Positions 50,184 through 58,378 of a DNA stretch of 64,000 nt are shown here, in pieces. Both the position numbers and the translations under genes were made by a program. The stretch comes from Candidatus Andeanibacterium colombiense (GTDB lineage: Bacteria > Pseudomonadota > Alphaproteobacteria > Sphingomonadales > Sphingomonadaceae). The notes below the pieces were generated by a model. That model was given only the letters and a program-made list of their open reading frames with translations. It did not search any database and was not told the DNA's origin. Numbering within the stretch: position 1 is the first letter of the stretch; each line of letters begins with the position of its first letter. The stretch spans positions 3,482,139-3,546,138 of the forward strand of contig CP119316.1 of NCBI GenBank assembly GCA_029202985.1, in the 5' to 3' direction.

Positions 50184-51179
50184 TCAGACCTTCACCGCGC
50201 CCATCACGTCTTCGAGCGAGCACGACTTCACCCCCCGCTGGGCCAGATAGGCGAAGATCCGCCGCCACCAGTCGTAGAGGTGGTCGAGATCCTTGTCGTC
50301 GCGGACATAGGGGGTGTGGCCGGCCCGCAGCGACGGGCTGTGGAACGAGAAATTGAGCAGCGGGATGCCATCGTCGAGCGCCATGTCGATGCCCCTGATC
50401 GCCTCTTCGACCGAGACGCCCTCGGGGGTCAGCGGGATGCGTTCGAGCAGCCCCAGCCGGGCGAGCACGCCGCGCATCGCCGGCAGGCGCCACATCAGCG
50501 GATAGAGCCTGTCGCCCTGCCGCCGCAACAGGCCCCAGAACACCGTGGTAAGCGGCAGTTCGAGCACCGTGTGCGCGGTATCGAGCCAATAGGGCTCCAG
50601 CGGATGGCGGCGATAATCGACCCCGCCGCCCGCGCTGTAATCGAACTTCGACCGGACCGAGCTGTCCATCGCGATCCCGCCTTCGCGCAGCATCTCGCCG
50701 GTCGCGCGCCCGGTGCCGTAGCGCCCGGCGCGGTATATCCGCGGGTTGGTGCCGAAATTGCGCTCGATCGCTTCGCGCAGGCGGAGGAACTTGGCTCGCT
50801 CCAGCTCGGGCGGGAGATTGCCGGCAAAGCTGTTGTGCTCGCTCACTTCCTCGTCGAACGGCGGATTGACCCAGGGGTGGAGCTGGATGCCGACTTCGGC
50901 ACGGCCCTGCGCGACCGGCTCGCGCAGGATCTCGCCCGCAAGGGCAGAGGTCGCGACGGGATAGTCGACCAGATAGATCGGGGCGATGCCCTCATGCTCG
51001 CAGAACTGCTGGAACTTGGCGAGGCGGGGAACATGGTCGAGCCCGTGACCTTCGCGACGGATCGGCAGCGACCAGTCGAATTCCTCTTCGGTATCGACCG
51101 TCAGGATAAAGCGCGGGCCGAAGCCTTCGCGGAATTCAGCGCGGTCGGTCACGGAAGGGTTTTCGGTGATCGGCCGCAT
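50184..51179 (-). CDS. Polysaccharide deacetylase family protein (WalW-like)
   Basis: NodB-type carbohydrate deacetylase homologue of 331 residues. Catalytic-core pieces visible are TVDTEEEFDW (near residue 28), the HPWVNPPFDEE metal-site region (about 102), and YRAGRYGTGRATGEML (about 155). Late histidines in NFSFHSPSLRAGHTPYV complete the fold. It would deacetylate a cell-wall or exopolysaccharide; such WalW genes often sit with exopolysaccharide genes. It begins 29 nt after the degenerate kinase gene, in the same direction. Confidence 0.85.
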   Translation of the reverse strand: MRPITENPSVTDRAEFREGFGPRFILTVDTEEEFDWSLPIRREGHGLDHVPRLAKFQQFCEHEGIAPIYLVDYPVATSALAGEILREPVAQGRAEVGIQLHPWVNPPFDEEVSEHNSFAGNLPPELERAKFLRLREAIERNFGTNPRIYRAGRYGTGRATGEMLREGGIAMDSSVRSKFDYSAGGGVDYRRHPLEPYWLDTAHTVLELPLTTVFWGLLRRQGDRLYPLMWRLPAMRGVLARLGLLERIPLTPEGVSVEEAIRGIDMALDDGIPLLNFSFHSPSLRAGHTPYVRDDKDLDHLYDWWRRIFAYLAQRGVKSCSLEDVMGAVKV

Positions 51180-51208
51180 GGGACGGCGAAGCTCGCTTTC
51201 GTTATCTT

Positions 51209-52957
51209 TCAGCGCGTGTCGGTCATCTGGCGGCCTGTGTCCACAGGCTTGTCGGCCTTTCCACCGGCGAGCGGCAGGGTCAGCACCAGCAGGTCCTCGA
51301 CGCGCTGCAAATCGCCGCCGGCCGCCCGCGCTTCGGCCCGGGCTAGGCGCAGCGCGAAGCCGGCGCCGAACATGCCGGCGCTGACCGCCTGGGGGGCGGT
51401 GGTGACGGTGCCTTCGAAGATATCCGCGCGATCGGCGAGAGAGATCGGCAGGTCGATCTCGATCCCCGCCGCGGTGCCGTTCACCGCCAGCACGATCTGC
51501 ATCGCCTCGCCCGGGCTGGCCATGCCGGCAAGGGTCGCAAGGATGCGCCACACCAGCATCTCCGCATCCGGGCGGGTCAGCGCGACCGGGCAGGCCCCGG
51601 TGGTGGCGATCAGCTCCAGCCCGGCACTGCGCGGGCGCAAAACGGAATCGAGCTGGCGCGCGGTGCCGGCGATGATCGCCGCAAGGTCGGTGCCGCCCGG
51701 ATCCAGCGCCATCGCGCCGGTCTCCAGCTTTACCAGCCGGTCGAGTTCCTCGAACCCGGCGAGCATCCGCGCCGCGTCGCCCGCGATCCCGGCGGCCAGC
51801 GCGCGATATTCGTTGGGCACTTCGCCGAACAATTGCTGCTGGATGATTTCGGCAAAGCCCTGGATCGCGTTCACCGGGGTGCGCAATTCATGGATCACCT
51901 GGCGCATCCGGTCGGCCGGGCTGTCGAGCGAGGCTTCGGGAGACGTCGGGGCTTCCGGCGCGGCCGGCCGCCGCATCCGCCCGCGATAGCCGGTGAAGCG
52001 CCCGCCGGGCGCCGTGAACACCGGGGCCGCATCGATCCGCCATTCGCCGGCGATAGCCGGTGCGCCCTCCAGCACCAGCCGCCCGCGGCGCAGGGGCTGC
52101 CGGCGGCGGAGCGCGGCGATGGTCGCCGCATCGGCGCGTGCGGGTGCATCCGCCTGCCGATCGGCGAGCGCGATTCCGACCGTCATCGGAGCGACCCTGG
52201 ACTCGGCCCAATTGATCCGCCCCTCGACATCGGTGGTGAAATCGAAGGCGGCGAAGGCTGGCGGCTGCTCGGCCAGCGGCAGGCCCAGCGGAAGATGCGG
52301 CGCGTCATGCGTCGGCGCGGAGGTCGCCTGTTCGCGCGCGCGGCGAAAGGCTTCGATCCGGCGGACGATCGCGCCGATCCCGTTGCTCTCGGCAGCGGGG
52401 TCCAGTTCAAGTGCCGGATCGAGATCGAGCACATTCGTCTCAGCGGGAAGAGGGGCCGCCGGAACGGGTGCTTGTATGACTGTGGGCGTCGTGATCGGCC
52501 GGTCCCGCCGGGTTTCCTCGACGGTGGGCAGGCCCAGCCCGCTCACCCCCAGCCGGGCGAGCAGCATGCGGGTCCCTTCAGGCAGGTCGCCGCGGCGCCC
52601 GAGCAGCGCGCGGATTTCGACCGGCAGCGCCGGGATCAGCGCTTCCCACTGGCGTTCGGTCAGCCGCGCCGAGATCGCGGCGGCGGCGGCGACCGGAAGC
52701 TCCTGCGAGGCGAGATAGGCGACGAAGCCCGGGTTGCGCAGGCGTACGCCGGGTTCGCGCACGATCGCCGCGCGGGTTTCGGGGGGGAGCGCCGCCGAGA
52801 GCGCGCTGAGCCGCTCGTAAGCGGCGTCGAGCATGTAATCGTCGCTCTCGTTCGCGCTGCCGGCAAGGTCGAGCAATTGCCGGAACTGGGTATGGGCCGC
52901 TCGCTCGCTCGCGGCCTGCGTGCGCAGTACGGTGGCGAGGCGGTCGTCGATCTGCAT
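51209..52957 (-). CDS. Histidine-kinase-like protein with degenerate ATPase domain
   Basis: Kinase-like protein of 582 residues without transmembrane helices. A disordered N-terminal region (1-230) with helical repeats (AAHTQFRQLLDLAGS) precedes a PAS-like domain (about 237-330, AFDFTTDVEGRINWAESRVAPMTVGIAL). The HisKA box is complete: MRQVIHELRTPVNAIQGFAEII with His356. The ATP-binding part is degenerate: no N-box with Asn, no DxGxG and no G2 GTGLGL, so it probably cannot bind ATP normally. It is upstream of the polysaccharide deacetylase. Confidence 0.85.
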   Translation of the reverse strand: MQIDDRLATVLRTQAASERAAHTQFRQLLDLAGSANESDDYMLDAAYERLSALSAALPPETRAAIVREPGVRLRNPGFVAYLASQELPVAAAAAISARLTERQWEALIPALPVEIRALLGRRGDLPEGTRMLLARLGVSGLGLPTVEETRRDRPITTPTVIQAPVPAAPLPAETNVLDLDPALELDPAAESNGIGAIVRRIEAFRRAREQATSAPTHDAPHLPLGLPLAEQPPAFAAFDFTTDVEGRINWAESRVAPMTVGIALADRQADAPARADAATIAALRRRQPLRRGRLVLEGAPAIAGEWRIDAAPVFTAPGGRFTGYRGRMRRPAAPEAPTSPEASLDSPADRMRQVIHELRTPVNAIQGFAEIIQQQLFGEVPNEYRALAAGIAGDAARMLAGFEELDRLVKLETGAMALDPGGTDLAAIIAGTARQLDSVLRPRSAGLELIATTGACPVALTRPDAEMLVWRILATLAGMASPGEAMQIVLAVNGTAAGIEIDLPISLADRADIFEGTVTTAPQAVSAGMFGAGFALRLARAEARAAGGDLQRVEDLLVLTLPLAGGKADKPVDTGRQMTDTR

Positions 52958-53187
52958 CGAATCTCCGAAGGCGAACGGAAACCCTGCGCCAGCCGCAGTC
53001 CCGCATCGTCGTCCCTACCAGCTTTGCGCGCGTGTGAAACGCACCCGCCTGCCACGTCGCAAAGCGGGACAAGCCGCGCATTATTTGTGGATCAACGCGA
53101 ATGATATTGCTGGAACCGGTGCATATCAGTGCTAATCCTTGCCGAGAGCGCTTATAAAGCTTCGCCGGGGCGAAGGGGTCTTGGAAT

Positions 53188-53652
53188 ATGACCAATCTCG
53201 ATGCGATCGATCGCCGCTTGCTGGCCGAACTGCAGGCGGAAGGGCGGGTCACCAATGTCGAGCTGGCGCACCGCGTCGGGCTGACCGCGCCGCCGTGCCT
53301 GCGACGGGTCCGCGCGCTCGAGGAAGATGGAGTCATCCGCGGCTATCATGCGGAACTCGATCCGTCGAAGCTCGGCTTCGCGATCACGGTGTTCGCAATG
53401 GTCAGCCTCAAGAGCCAGGCGGAAGAAGATTTGCGGGCGTTCGAGAACCACATGCGCGCGCTGCCCGAAGTGCGCGAATGCCACATGCTCAACGGCGAGA
53501 TCGATTTCATCCTCAAGATCGTCAGCCGCGACCTGCAGAGCTTTCAGGAGTTCCTGACCTCGAAGCTGACGCCGGCGCCGAATGTCGCCAGCGTCAAGAC
53601 CTCGCTGACCATCCGCACCGCGAAGCATGAGCCGGGTGTGCCGCTGGGTTGA
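53188..53652 (+). CDS. Lrp/AsnC-family regulator
   Basis: Lrp/AsnC-type regulator of 154 residues, sensing amino acids. The N-terminal helix-turn-helix (residues 6-57) reads DAIDRRLLAELQAEGRVTNVELAHRVGLTAPPCLRRVRALEEDGVIRGYHAEL. The C-terminal RAM domain (about 65-140) has the strand order HMLNGEIDFILKIVSRDLQSFQEFL, where effector binds between subunits. No amino-acid gene lies next to it, so the target is not evident. Confidence 0.94.
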   Translation: MTNLDAIDRRLLAELQAEGRVTNVELAHRVGLTAPPCLRRVRALEEDGVIRGYHAELDPSKLGFAITVFAMVSLKSQAEEDLRAFENHMRALPEVRECHMLNGEIDFILKIVSRDLQSFQEFLTSKLTPAPNVASVKTSLTIRTAKHEPGVPLG

Positions 53653-53760
53653 TCCGGTGGTTTATCGCCCTCGCGATTCACTCCGCGAAGGCGATATAAG
53701 TATATATTTCCGCACCAATGAATTGTTCGGCAGGGCCGCGGTTGCGGCGATGTGCGAAAA

Positions 53761-55110
53761 TCAGCCCTCGCGCTCGTCCAGCCATTGCTCCAGCCACTTG
53801 ATCGAATAGTCGCCGTTGAGGATGTCGGGCTCGTCCAGCAGCGCCTTGTGCAGCGGGATCGTGGTCTTGACCCCGTCGATCACCATTTCTTCCAGCGCGC
53901 GCTTCAGGCGCATGATGCAGCCTTCGCGGGTACGGCCCGAGACGATCAGCTTGGCGATCATCGAATCGTAGAACGGCGGGATCGAATAGCCGGCATAGAG
54001 CCCGCTATCGACGCGCACATTCATGCCGCCGGCCGCGTGATAGGCGGTGATCCTGCCCGGCGAGGGGGCGAAGGTCCACGGGTCTTCCGCATTGATGCGG
54101 CATTCGATCGCGTGGCCCTTGAACTCGAGTTCGTGCTGCTGGACCGAGAGCGGCTTGCCGTCGGCGATGCGGATCTGTTCGCGGACCAGGTCGACCCCGG
54201 TGATCGCCTCGGTCACCGGATGTTCGACCTGCAGGCGGGTGTTCATTTCGATGAAATAGAACTCGCCGTTTTCCCACAGGAACTCGATCGTGCCGGCGCC
54301 GCGATAGCCCATGTCGGCCATCGCCTTAGCGACGATTCCACCCATGCGGTTGCGCTCTTCGGTAGTGAGCACCGGCGAGGGGGCTTCTTCCAGCACCTTC
54401 TGGTGGCGGCGCTGGAGCGAGCAGTCGCGCTCGCCCAGATGGATCGCATTGCCGTTGCCGTCGCCGAACACCTGGAATTCGATGTGGCGCGGATCGCCGA
54501 GATATTTCTCAAGATAGACCGTGTCGTCGCCGAAGTTCGCCTTCGCCTCGTTGCCGGCCTGGGCCATCAGGGTTTCGAGCTGGTCGGGCGAGGTGCAGAC
54601 CTTCATGCCCTTGCCGCCGCCGCCCGAAGCGGCCTTGATGATCACCGGATAGCCGATCTGCTCGGCGATCCTGGCGGCTTCCTTCGGATCGCGGATCGCG
54701 CCTTCGGAACCCGGCACCAGCGGGAGGCCGAGCGCGCCGGCGGTGCGCTTTGCCTCGACCTTGTCGCCCATCGTGCGGATATGTTCGGGTTTCGGCCCGA
54801 TCCAGGTGATCCCGTGGGCTTCGACGATCTCGGCGAACTTGGCGTTCTCCGAGAGGAAGCCATAGCCCGGATGGATCGCGTCCGCGCCGGAGATTTCGGC
54901 GGCCGAGATGATCGCGGCGATGTTGAGATAGCTGTCCTTCGCCGGGGGCGGGCCGATGCAGATCGCGTGATCGGCCAGGCGGACATGCATCGCGTCGGCA
55001 TCGGCGGTGGAATGCACCGCGACGGTCTCGATGCCCATTTCATGCGCCGCGCGGTGGATGCGAAGCGCGATTTCGCCGCGGTTGGCGATCAGGATACGGG
55101 TTATCGGCAT
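53761..55110 (-). CDS. accC: Biotin carboxylase subunit of acetyl-CoA carboxylase
   Basis: AccC carboxylates biotin on AccB using ATP and bicarbonate, the first half-reaction of fatty-acid synthesis. The 449-residue product has the start ITRILIANRGEIALRIHRAAHEMG, the ATP-grasp loop GGGGKGMKV (about 163-171), and HLGERDCSLQRRHQKVLEEAPSP (about 208-230). Family length is usual. It follows accB by 13 nt, and aroQ, in one operon. Confidence 0.98.
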   Translation of the reverse strand: MPITRILIANRGEIALRIHRAAHEMGIETVAVHSTADADAMHVRLADHAICIGPPPAKDSYLNIAAIISAAEISGADAIHPGYGFLSENAKFAEIVEAHGITWIGPKPEHIRTMGDKVEAKRTAGALGLPLVPGSEGAIRDPKEAARIAEQIGYPVIIKAASGGGGKGMKVCTSPDQLETLMAQAGNEAKANFGDDTVYLEKYLGDPRHIEFQVFGDGNGNAIHLGERDCSLQRRHQKVLEEAPSPVLTTEERNRMGGIVAKAMADMGYRGAGTIEFLWENGEFYFIEMNTRLQVEHPVTEAITGVDLVREQIRIADGKPLSVQQHELEFKGHAIECRINAEDPWTFAPSPGRITAYHAAGGMNVRVDSGLYAGYSIPPFYDSMIAKLIVSGRTREGCIMRLKRALEEMVIDGVKTTIPLHKALLDEPDILNGDYSIKWLEQWLDEREG

Positions 55111-55123
55111 GGCAGCCGCGCCC

Positions 55124-55618
55124 TCAGCCGATGACTACGAGCGGCTGGTCGTATTCGACCGGCTGCGCATTCTCGACCAGGATCGCCTTGACCGTGCCGG
55201 CGGCGGTGGCGGTGATCGGGTTCATCACCTTCATCGCCTCGATGATCACCAGCGTATCGCCGGGCTTCACGCTGTCGCCGATCTGGACGAACGGCGGCGA
55301 GCCCGGGTCGGCGGAGAGATACGCGGTCCCGACCATCGGCGATTTCACCGCATTGCCGACATCCACGGCCGGGGCGGCTTCCGCGGCAGGCGCTGCGGCC
55401 GCCGGAGCCACGGCAGCGGGCGCCGCGGCGACTACCGCGGCCGGAGCCGCGACGGCGGACGCGGTGACGCCGCGCGAGACGCGGATCTTGCGATCCCCAT
55501 CTTCCACTTCGATTTCGGTGAGGCCGGTATCGGCCAGCATGTCCGCGAGTTCGCGGACCAGTGCGGTATCGACGTTCATCTTGCCGGTACGGTTGGATAC
55601 GCCCTTGGTTTCGGCCAT
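55124..55618 (-). CDS. accB: Biotin carboxyl carrier protein
   Basis: AccB carries biotin between the carboxylase and transferase halves of acetyl-CoA carboxylase. The 164-residue protein has a short N-terminal helical part, an Ala/Pro linker (about 52-90), and the biotinyl domain with EAMKVMN, biotin attached to Lys130. The ATG at 55618 (MAETKG) is the normal start; the frame open to 55738 is not used by homologues. It is between aroQ upstream and accC downstream. Confidence 0.97.
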   Translation of the reverse strand: MAETKGVSNRTGKMNVDTALVRELADMLADTGLTEIEVEDGDRKIRVSRGVTASAVAAPAAVVAAAPAAVAPAAAAPAAEAAPAVDVGNAVKSPMVGTAYLSADPGSPPFVQIGDSVKPGDTLVIIEAMKVMNPITATAAGTVKAILVENAQPVEYDQPLVVIG

Positions 55619-55703
55619 TCTTTCCTCGCGGGTGCCAGTTCGCGGGCCGCTATGGGCAGGTAATGGCTGACTGGCAAGACCTTCGGGCCGGAAAATGCCC
55701 ATT

Positions 55704-56138
55704 CTAGAGCGTCGCGGCATGCTCCAGCGCGAGGCCATAGCCCTTGGGGCCCAGGCCGGTGATCGACTTCACCGCGGCCATGCCGATGTAGGAGATATGG
55801 CGGAATTCCTCGCGCTTCAGCGGGTCCGACAGATGCACTTCGATCACCGGGACCTTGATCGACTTGGCCGCGTCGAACAGCGCGATCGAGGTGTGGGTAT
55901 AGGCGCCGGGGTTGATGATGATCGCCTTCGCGCCCTCGGCCTGCGCTTCGTGCATCCAGTCGATCAGATGACCCTCGTGGTTCGACTGGCGGACATCGAC
56001 CTCCAGCCCCAGATCCCGCGCGCGGTCCTCGAGCATCCCGGCGATGTCGTCGAGCGTGTCGGTGCCGTAGATCTCGGGCTCGCGCATGCCGAGGAGGTTG
56101 AGGTTGGGGCCGTTGAGGACATAGATGGTGTCGGTCAT
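55704..56138 (-). CDS. aroQ: 3-dehydroquinate dehydratase, type II
   Basis: AroQ dehydrates 3-dehydroquinate to 3-dehydroshikimate in aromatic amino-acid synthesis. The 144-residue dodecamer-forming enzyme shows GPNLNLLG (about 9-16) with the catalytic Tyr region (PEIYGTDTL), NPGAYTHTS (about 76-84), and EVHLSDPLKREEFRHIS (about 99-115). The ATG at 56138 matches the family start MTDTIYVLNGPNLN. It is the first gene of aroQ-accB-accC, a typical alphaproteobacterial order. Confidence 0.97.
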   Translation of the reverse strand: MTDTIYVLNGPNLNLLGMREPEIYGTDTLDDIAGMLEDRARDLGLEVDVRQSNHEGHLIDWMHEAQAEGAKAIIINPGAYTHTSIALFDAAKSIKVPVIEVHLSDPLKREEFRHISYIGMAAVKSITGLGPKGYGLALEHAATL

Positions 56139-56252
56139 GCGGGGGGGTTTAGCGACGAAGGGCCGCAGCCGGAAGCACTCGCGATACAAAATGATATTTG
56201 ACTTGTCCTGGCTGTGGGGCGTTCTCGATCACACCTCGGCAGGGAGAAAGTC

Positions 56253-57317
56253 ATGAGGCGTGGTTTTGCAATTTCGGGTGTGGCGCTGGCGCTGGCGCCG
56301 CTCGCTTCTGTACCCGCGCAGCGGCTGACGCCTGCCGGGGTCGATTCCTCGCTCGCTCCCTATGCCGACACGACCAACTCCGTCCGCCTGCCCGATGGTC
56401 GCATGCTTCACCTGGTGTGCATGGGGCAGGGCAGCCCGACGGTGATCTTCAACGGCGGCGGCGACACCTGGAGTACGATGTGGAACACGGTCCAGCCGGA
56501 GGTCGCGCAGAAGACCCGGGCTTGCGCGTGGGACCGCCAGGCGCTCGGGCTCAGCAGCGCCGGGCCGGAGGTGCCAACCGTCGAGCATAACGTCGCCGAT
56601 CTCGACGCGGCGCTGAAGCTCGCCGGGATCGCCGGGCCTTATGTGGTCGTCGGCCACTCGCTGGGCGGCTACGACAGCGTGATCTTCGCCGATCGTCACA
56701 AGGAGGATGTGGTCGGTATGGTGCTGGTCGATCCCACCCCGGCAGCCGATCCCGATGCGCCGCCCGATCCGGCAACCCCCAATATCAATGCGCTGATGGC
56801 GGGCGAACCGCCGTTTATCACAATGCTGCAGCGATGCGCGGCGGGGCTGCGTGCGGGTACATTGCACTCTGGCGCGCCCGATCCCGACAATTGCCTCAAC
56901 CCCCCGCCGCCTCCGGCCGAATATCCACCCGAGCTGCGCGATGCGCTGCTGGCACTGCGGGTGGGAGCAACCCCGCAGGCGACCGCGGCGGCGCTCGACA
57001 ACATCGCCTATTACAGTTCGGCCGCGCGGATCGCGGCCGACACGCGCGCCGCCTACAACCCAGCGCGCAATTACGGCGCCATGCCGCTGATCGTGCTGTC
57101 GGCCGGCGATTCCGGCATTTCCCCGAACAATCCGCCTGAGATCAACGCCGAGCTGCCGGCCCTGATGGCGTTCAAGCAACGCGCGCACGAACATCTGGCA
57201 ACATTATCGACCCGAGGCGTTCATCGTATTATCGCTGACAGTCCGCACGATATCCCGCATGTGAAGCCGCAGGCGGTGATCGACGCGATCGACGAGGTTG
57301 TGGATGCGGCGCGCTGA
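56253..57317 (+). CDS. Exported alpha/beta hydrolase
   Basis: Alpha/beta hydrolase of 354 residues with a signal peptide (RRGFAISGVALALAPLASVPAQ). The nucleophile elbow GHSLGGY has Ser136; a HDIPH near the C-terminus (His about 335) supplies the base, and the acid is in GAMPLIVLSAGDSG. A Pro/Asp-rich loop (ADPDAPPDPATPNIN) is inserted near the cap. It is read toward msrB, whose start follows after 12 nt. Ester or lipid substrate unknown. The ATG at 56253 follows AGGGAGA. Confidence 0.85.
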   Translation: MRRGFAISGVALALAPLASVPAQRLTPAGVDSSLAPYADTTNSVRLPDGRMLHLVCMGQGSPTVIFNGGGDTWSTMWNTVQPEVAQKTRACAWDRQALGLSSAGPEVPTVEHNVADLDAALKLAGIAGPYVVVGHSLGGYDSVIFADRHKEDVVGMVLVDPTPAADPDAPPDPATPNINALMAGEPPFITMLQRCAAGLRAGTLHSGAPDPDNCLNPPPPPAEYPPELRDALLALRVGATPQATAAALDNIAYYSSAARIAADTRAAYNPARNYGAMPLIVLSAGDSGISPNNPPEINAELPALMAFKQRAHEHLATLSTRGVHRIIADSPHDIPHVKPQAVIDAIDEVVDAAR

Positions 57318-57329
57318 AAGGACCCAGGC

Positions 57330-57812
57330 ATGAACGATTCTTCTTCGACCCTCGATTTCGACCTTACTCCGCCGACCGAGGCGGAACTCGCGAAGCTGGC
57401 GTCGGACCTCACCGAGGAAGAGCGGCACGTGCTGCTGGAACACGGGACGGAGGCGCCGTTCTGCGGCGTGTTCCTCACCGAGAAGCGACCGGGCGTCTAT
57501 ACCTGCCGCCTGTGCGGGCTGCCGTTGTTCCAGGGCGGCACCAAGTTCGAAAGCGGCACCGGCTGGCCCAGCTTCACCCAGCCATTCGCCGCAGGGCATC
57601 TGAAATATATCCATGACACCAGCTACGGCATGGTTCGCACCGAGATCGTCTGCGCGCGCTGCGGCGGGCACCAGGGCCATGTTTTCCCGGACGGTCCGCC
57701 GCCGACCGGCGAGCGCTACTGCATCAACTCGGTGTCGCTGGCGTTCACGCCGAACGGGGAGCCTTTGCCGGACAAGCTGGGGCGGGGTGCGCCGGAGGGC
57801 GAGGCGTTCTGA
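57330..57812 (+). CDS. msrB: Peptide-methionine (R)-S-oxide reductase, cytoplasmic-type
   Basis: Second MsrB of the window, 160 residues without a signal. Zinc cysteines C59/C62 (CRLCGLPLF) and C108/C111 (CARCGGHQGHVF), catalytic Cys131 in RYCINS. As in the first copy, the classical resolving cysteine is Thr77 (SGTGWPSF); Cys45 (APFCG) is another candidate. It starts 12 nt after the alpha/beta hydrolase. Its stop is 3 nt from the convergent holin gene's stop. Confidence 0.95.
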   Translation: MNDSSSTLDFDLTPPTEAELAKLASDLTEEERHVLLEHGTEAPFCGVFLTEKRPGVYTCRLCGLPLFQGGTKFESGTGWPSFTQPFAAGHLKYIHDTSYGMVRTEIVCARCGGHQGHVFPDGPPPTGERYCINSVSLAFTPNGEPLPDKLGRGAPEGEAF

Positions 57813-57815
57813 GCC

Positions 57816-58229
57816 TCAGCTCTCCACCCCCTTGATCTTCCCCCACTGGCGCGCGGCGGTATAGCCAAGATACCCGGTCCCAAACAGCGCATACAGTGGC
57901 TCCGGCAGGCCGTTGAGATAGGCGTTCATCCCGTTCGCGATGTCGCGGGCAGCCTCCGGCTTGAACGCCGCCAGAATCCCCATCGGGATCGCCCACAGCA
58001 GCAGGATGTAGATCACATAGAGGAAACTTGGGCGGGCGCGGCTGGTCCAGGGGTCTTTCGAATTGGCTTCGGCCACGATCGCCGACAGCTGGACGCCCAA
58101 TTGCTGCAGTTCCTGCGTGCCCTGCAACTGGAGCAGCTCCAGCTTGGCCTTGTCGCGAGCGGCCTTGTCGGGGATGACTTTGTCGATGATCGAGGTGATC
58201 GGGCCGATCAGCGCGTCGAGAAGTGCCAT
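57816..58229 (-). CDS. Gene-transfer-agent-type holin (3-TM)
   Basis: Small membrane protein of 137 residues matching the GTA holin family, the hole-forming proteins that release gene transfer agents or phage. The pattern is helix (MALLDALIGPITSIIDKVIPDKAARDKAKLELLQLQ) followed by hydrophobic stretches (FLYVIYILLLWAIPMGILAAF and LPEPLYALFGTGYLGYTAARQW). The ATG at 58229 has GGAG ten bases upstream; an ATG four codons earlier is less well placed. No other GTA or phage genes are nearby, so it is an orphan. Confidence 0.82.
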   Translation of the reverse strand: MALLDALIGPITSIIDKVIPDKAARDKAKLELLQLQGTQELQQLGVQLSAIVAEANSKDPWTSRARPSFLYVIYILLLWAIPMGILAAFKPEAARDIANGMNAYLNGLPEPLYALFGTGYLGYTAARQWGKIKGVES

Positions 58230-58305
58230 GTTCCGCTCCATTGGTTCAATTCATTAAAATGTATAACCAAATAGGTTTGTGTAGGAAAGTCCAATCGCGC
58301 GGCGC

Positions 58306-58330
58306 GGAACGAATTTTTCCTGACACGGTT
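58306..58330 (+). promoter_or_regulatory. EcfG-type (general stress response) promoter candidate
   Basis: GGAAC at 58306-58310, a 16-nt spacer, then GGTT at 58327-58330 fits the alphaproteobacterial EcfG promoter (GGAAC-N16/17-CGTT) with one difference in the -10. The implied start site lies about 40 nt before the ATG at 58379 of the repeat-rich glycine-zipper gene. Confidence 0.5.
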
Positions 58331-58378
58331 AATGGTTTATTGGGTCGGACGGGATGTCGGATCGAGGAGCCCCCTGAA

